Assembly (NCBI GenBank): GCA_937876225.1
Contig: CALFIC010000017.1
Span: forward strand, 1 to 55,068
Length of the DNA stretch: 55,068 bases
Source of the DNA: an uncultured Chloroflexota bacterium
Lineage (GTDB): Bacteria; Chloroflexota; Chloroflexia; Chloroflexales; Roseiflexaceae
Direction: 5' to 3'
Each line of letters opens with the position of its first letter. Position 1 is the first letter of the stretch. Positions 53,434 through 55,068 of this stretch are shown in pieces. The notes under the pieces were generated by a model, which saw only the letters and a list, made by a program, of their open reading frames with translations, ran no database searches and was not told the origin of the DNA. A program made the position numbers and the translations under genes.

Positions 53434-54567
53434 CTAGCGCACCATCATTGGCATGACGATATGGATGTAACCATCGACGCCGACGGGGCGGAAGACGGCG
53501 GGTTGTTGCTCGGTCTGGGTTTCGATGGCGATTTGGGCCGTCTTGATGGCGTTAATCGCTTCCTGCAAAAAGCGCACATTCAAGGCGATTTTGTTGCCTT
53601 CGCCATGCACCATACCATCGACAATACTGCTGTTGTTGCCCACTTCGGCGGCATTGGCACTAATGTTGATGCGGCCAGGGGCCAAATCGCCACCGGGCTC
53701 GATGGTCAAGCGCACAATGCTGGCCGAGGCGTTGGCAAACAACGAGGCCACTTTGATGGCCTTGGCCAATTCGCTGGTATCGACCAACGTACGGGTGGTG
53801 TATTGTTGGGGGATAACCCGTTCGATGTCGGGGTATTTGCCATCGATGACGCGGGTGACCAGGTCGATGTCTTCGGTGTGGAACAGCACTTGGCCGCCCC
53901 CTGGCGTAATCGTCATCGCCACGTTGCTTTCGCTGCCGGCAATAATCCGGGCCAACTCGGTCAAGGCCCGGGCGGGGATGATCAGTTCGACCGGCTCGCT
54001 GACGGGGGTGGTGAGGGGGATGATGCGTTGGGCCAAGCGGAAGCCGTCTGCCGAGGCCAAGGTGGCATGGCCATCGCGCAAGCGCAACAGCACGCCGGTC
54101 AGCACTGGCCGCGAATCATCGGTGGCAGCGGCAAAGGCAATTTGGTCGATGGCTTCGCGCAACACGTCACAGGCAAACACCGCATTGGGCTCGCGCTCTT
54201 CGAGGGTCGGCAAGGCCGGGAATTCGTCGGCGTCGATGCCGTTGATGTTGTTTTCGTAACGGGCACACATCAATTTGACACTCTGCGAGGTCGAATCGAG
54301 CTCGAGAGTGATGCGGTCGTTGGGCAAGCTGCCGACCAAGTCGCTGAGCAATTTGGCGGGGATGGTGACGGCCCCTTCGCGATCGACCTTGGAGCCAATC
54401 CAGCAGGTAATCCCCAGCTCGAGGTTGGTGGCTGCTAGTTTGAGCCGACCGTTGTCGGTGGCCAGCAAAATGTTTGACAGCACGGGCAACGTGCTTTTGC
54501 CTGCCACTGCATGGCTGACAATCGAAAGACCACGTTTGAGGTTTTCTTGCAGACAAGTGAGCTTCAT
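53434..54567 (-). CDS. dnaN: DNA polymerase III sliding clamp (beta subunit)
   Basis: 377 residues, normal length. The three clamp domains are visible as repeated beta-alpha-beta units: MKLTCLQENLKRGLSIV with the S-T-L-P-V-L-S-N-I-L segment near 25-34 (domain 1), FPALP near 116 and DSRPVLTGVLL about 150-160 (domain 2), and a third domain ending in VMPMMVR, equivalent to the usual VMPMRL terminus that forms part of the partner-binding pocket. The ring encircles DNA and holds the replicase and other factors. Start at ATG 54567 with AAGGAG nine bases upstream. Neither dnaA nor recF is seen in the window; the 500 bases upstream are non-coding repeats, so its usual dnaA partner is absent or lies beyond the right edge. 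Confidence 0.96.
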   Translation of the reverse strand: MKLTCLQENLKRGLSIVSHAVAGKSTLPVLSNILLATDNGRLKLAATNLELGITCWIGSKVDREGAVTIPAKLLSDLVGSLPNDRITLELDSTSQSVKLMCARYENNINGIDADEFPALPTLEEREPNAVFACDVLREAIDQIAFAAATDDSRPVLTGVLLRLRDGHATLASADGFRLAQRIIPLTTPVSEPVELIIPARALTELARIIAGSESNVAMTITPGGGQVLFHTEDIDLVTRVIDGKYPDIERVIPQQYTTRTLVDTSELAKAIKVASLFANASASIVRLTIEPGGDLAPGRINISANAAEVGNNSSIVDGMVHGEGNKIALNVRFLQEAINAIKTAQIAIETQTEQQPAVFRPVGVDGYIHIVMPMMVR

Positions 54568-54603
54568 TTACCGTGGCTCCTTAATTAAAAGACATATAGT
54601 GCA

Positions 54604-54609
54604 ATTATA
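54604..54609 (-). promoter_or_regulatory. Possible -10 element of the dnaN promoter
   Basis: TATAAT on the - strand (complement of 54604-54609), 37 bases before ATG 54567. No convincing -35 lies 16-18 bases upstream, where the sequence is the A/T-rich simple repeat described next. Confidence 0.45.
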
Positions 54610-54618
54610 TCATAACGA

Positions 54619-54653
54619 ATGAATTGAAAATTGAGAATGGAAAATTGAAAATG
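54619..54653. repeat. A-rich simple repeat (GAAAATTGA type)
   Basis: Variants of GAATTGAAAATTGA and GAATGGAAAATTGAAAATG lie directly upstream of dnaN. No gene. Similar in style to the GAAGTATGAAGT repeats at 46856-47064. Confidence 0.6.
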
Positions 54654-54667
54654 CCCCATCCCCAAGT

Positions 54668-55068
54668 CCGGGCGTCATAGTCCGGGCGTCATTGCATGGC
54701 GCCCTTTGTCGAATGATCGTCGGGCGATGCAGGGGCGTCATTGCATGGTGCCCTTTGTCGGATGATCGTCCGAGCTCGCATGGTGATTTAGGGTGCAAGG
54801 CATGCCATGCACGTGCGATTGGGGGTGCGCCGTCGTCCATCGGATAATCCGTCGTGGCGATGCAGGGGCGTCATTGTCGCAGGGGCGTCATTGTCGCAGG
54901 GGCGTCATTTCATGGCGCCCTTTGTCGGATGATTGTGGGGCGTCGTCGTTCGGGCGTCATTGCATGGCGCCCTTTGTCGGATGATCCGCAGGGGCGATGC
55001 AGGGGCGTCATTGCATGGCGCCCTTTGTCGGATGATTGTGGGGCGTCGTCGTTCGGGCGTCATTGCAT
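54668..55068. repeat. Array of GGGCGTCATTGCATGG-type repeats, 103-bp higher-order unit
   Basis: A core of about 36 bases, starting GGGCGTCATTGCATGG and ending CTTTGTCGGATGAT, begins at 54684, 54733, 54900, 54952, 55003 and 55055 (the last cut by the window end). In the right part the spacing alternates through two linkers, so 54900 to 55003 and 54952 to 55055 are both exactly 103 bases. Truncated copies (CAGGGGCGTCATTGTCG) lie at about 54863-54898. Each core can fold GGGCG with CGCCC. A near-palindrome around GGCATGCC lies at 54792-54812. No gene is seen. Confidence 0.88.

Noticed and set aside
54668..55068. Replication origin with DnaA boxes.
   Set aside because: No TTATCCACA-like boxes were found by eye in the array; the position next to dnaN alone is not enough.

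Overview
The window looks like chromosomal DNA from a member of the Chloroflexota. This is inferred from style, not from a marker gene: very large secreted modular proteins rich in LamG and RCC1 repeats, Thr/Pro-rich C-terminal tails, a YLPxL-like C-terminal motif, and a housekeeping set (HemW, TrmJ-like, RlmI-like, LON-domain, DUF503, PIG-L, DnaN) with GC-rich codon use. No rRNA, tRNA, CRISPR array, transposase or phage gene was seen.

Bases 1-46855 hold two tandem copies of one two-gene cassette, all on the + strand. Each copy has a giant gene followed 8 bases later by an RCC1/LamG gene of about 1,580 codons. Copy 1 is the giant gene at 2-17038, cut by the left window edge, plus 17047-21804. 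Copy 2 is the complete 6,662-codon giant gene at 22128-42116 plus 42125-46855. A perfect 19-bp-stem terminator and a consensus-like promoter (TTGACA-N17-TACAAT) separate the copies. The giant proteins have an N-terminal membrane anchor, calcium-binding aspartate-rich repeats, a long glycine/alanine-rich hydrophobic block, a Cys-bounded hydrophobic hairpin, about ten LamG-like domains (one interrupted by an F5/8C discoidin domain), a beta-propeller, Ig-like domains, a P-domain and C-terminal RCC1 repeats. No catalytic domain was recognised. The partner is a secreted RCC1/LamG protein with a Thr-rich tail. The best guess is a large surface adhesion or recognition complex, perhaps with a membrane-inserting part; the function is unknown.

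Bases 46856-55068 are an ordinary GC-rich housekeeping region. A TrmJ-like RNA methyltransferase (-) and HemW (+) are divergent around a small inverted repeat. An APH-fold kinase-like gene follows a palindromic 27-bp repeat array. RlmI-like methyltransferase, LON-domain protein and DUF503/YlxP form a tight + strand operon ending in a bidirectional terminator. A PIG-L deacetylase and the DNA polymerase sliding clamp dnaN lie on the - strand. The intergenic stretches carry several families of non-coding repeats, the most ordered being a 103-bp higher-order repeat upstream of dnaN that runs off the right edge.
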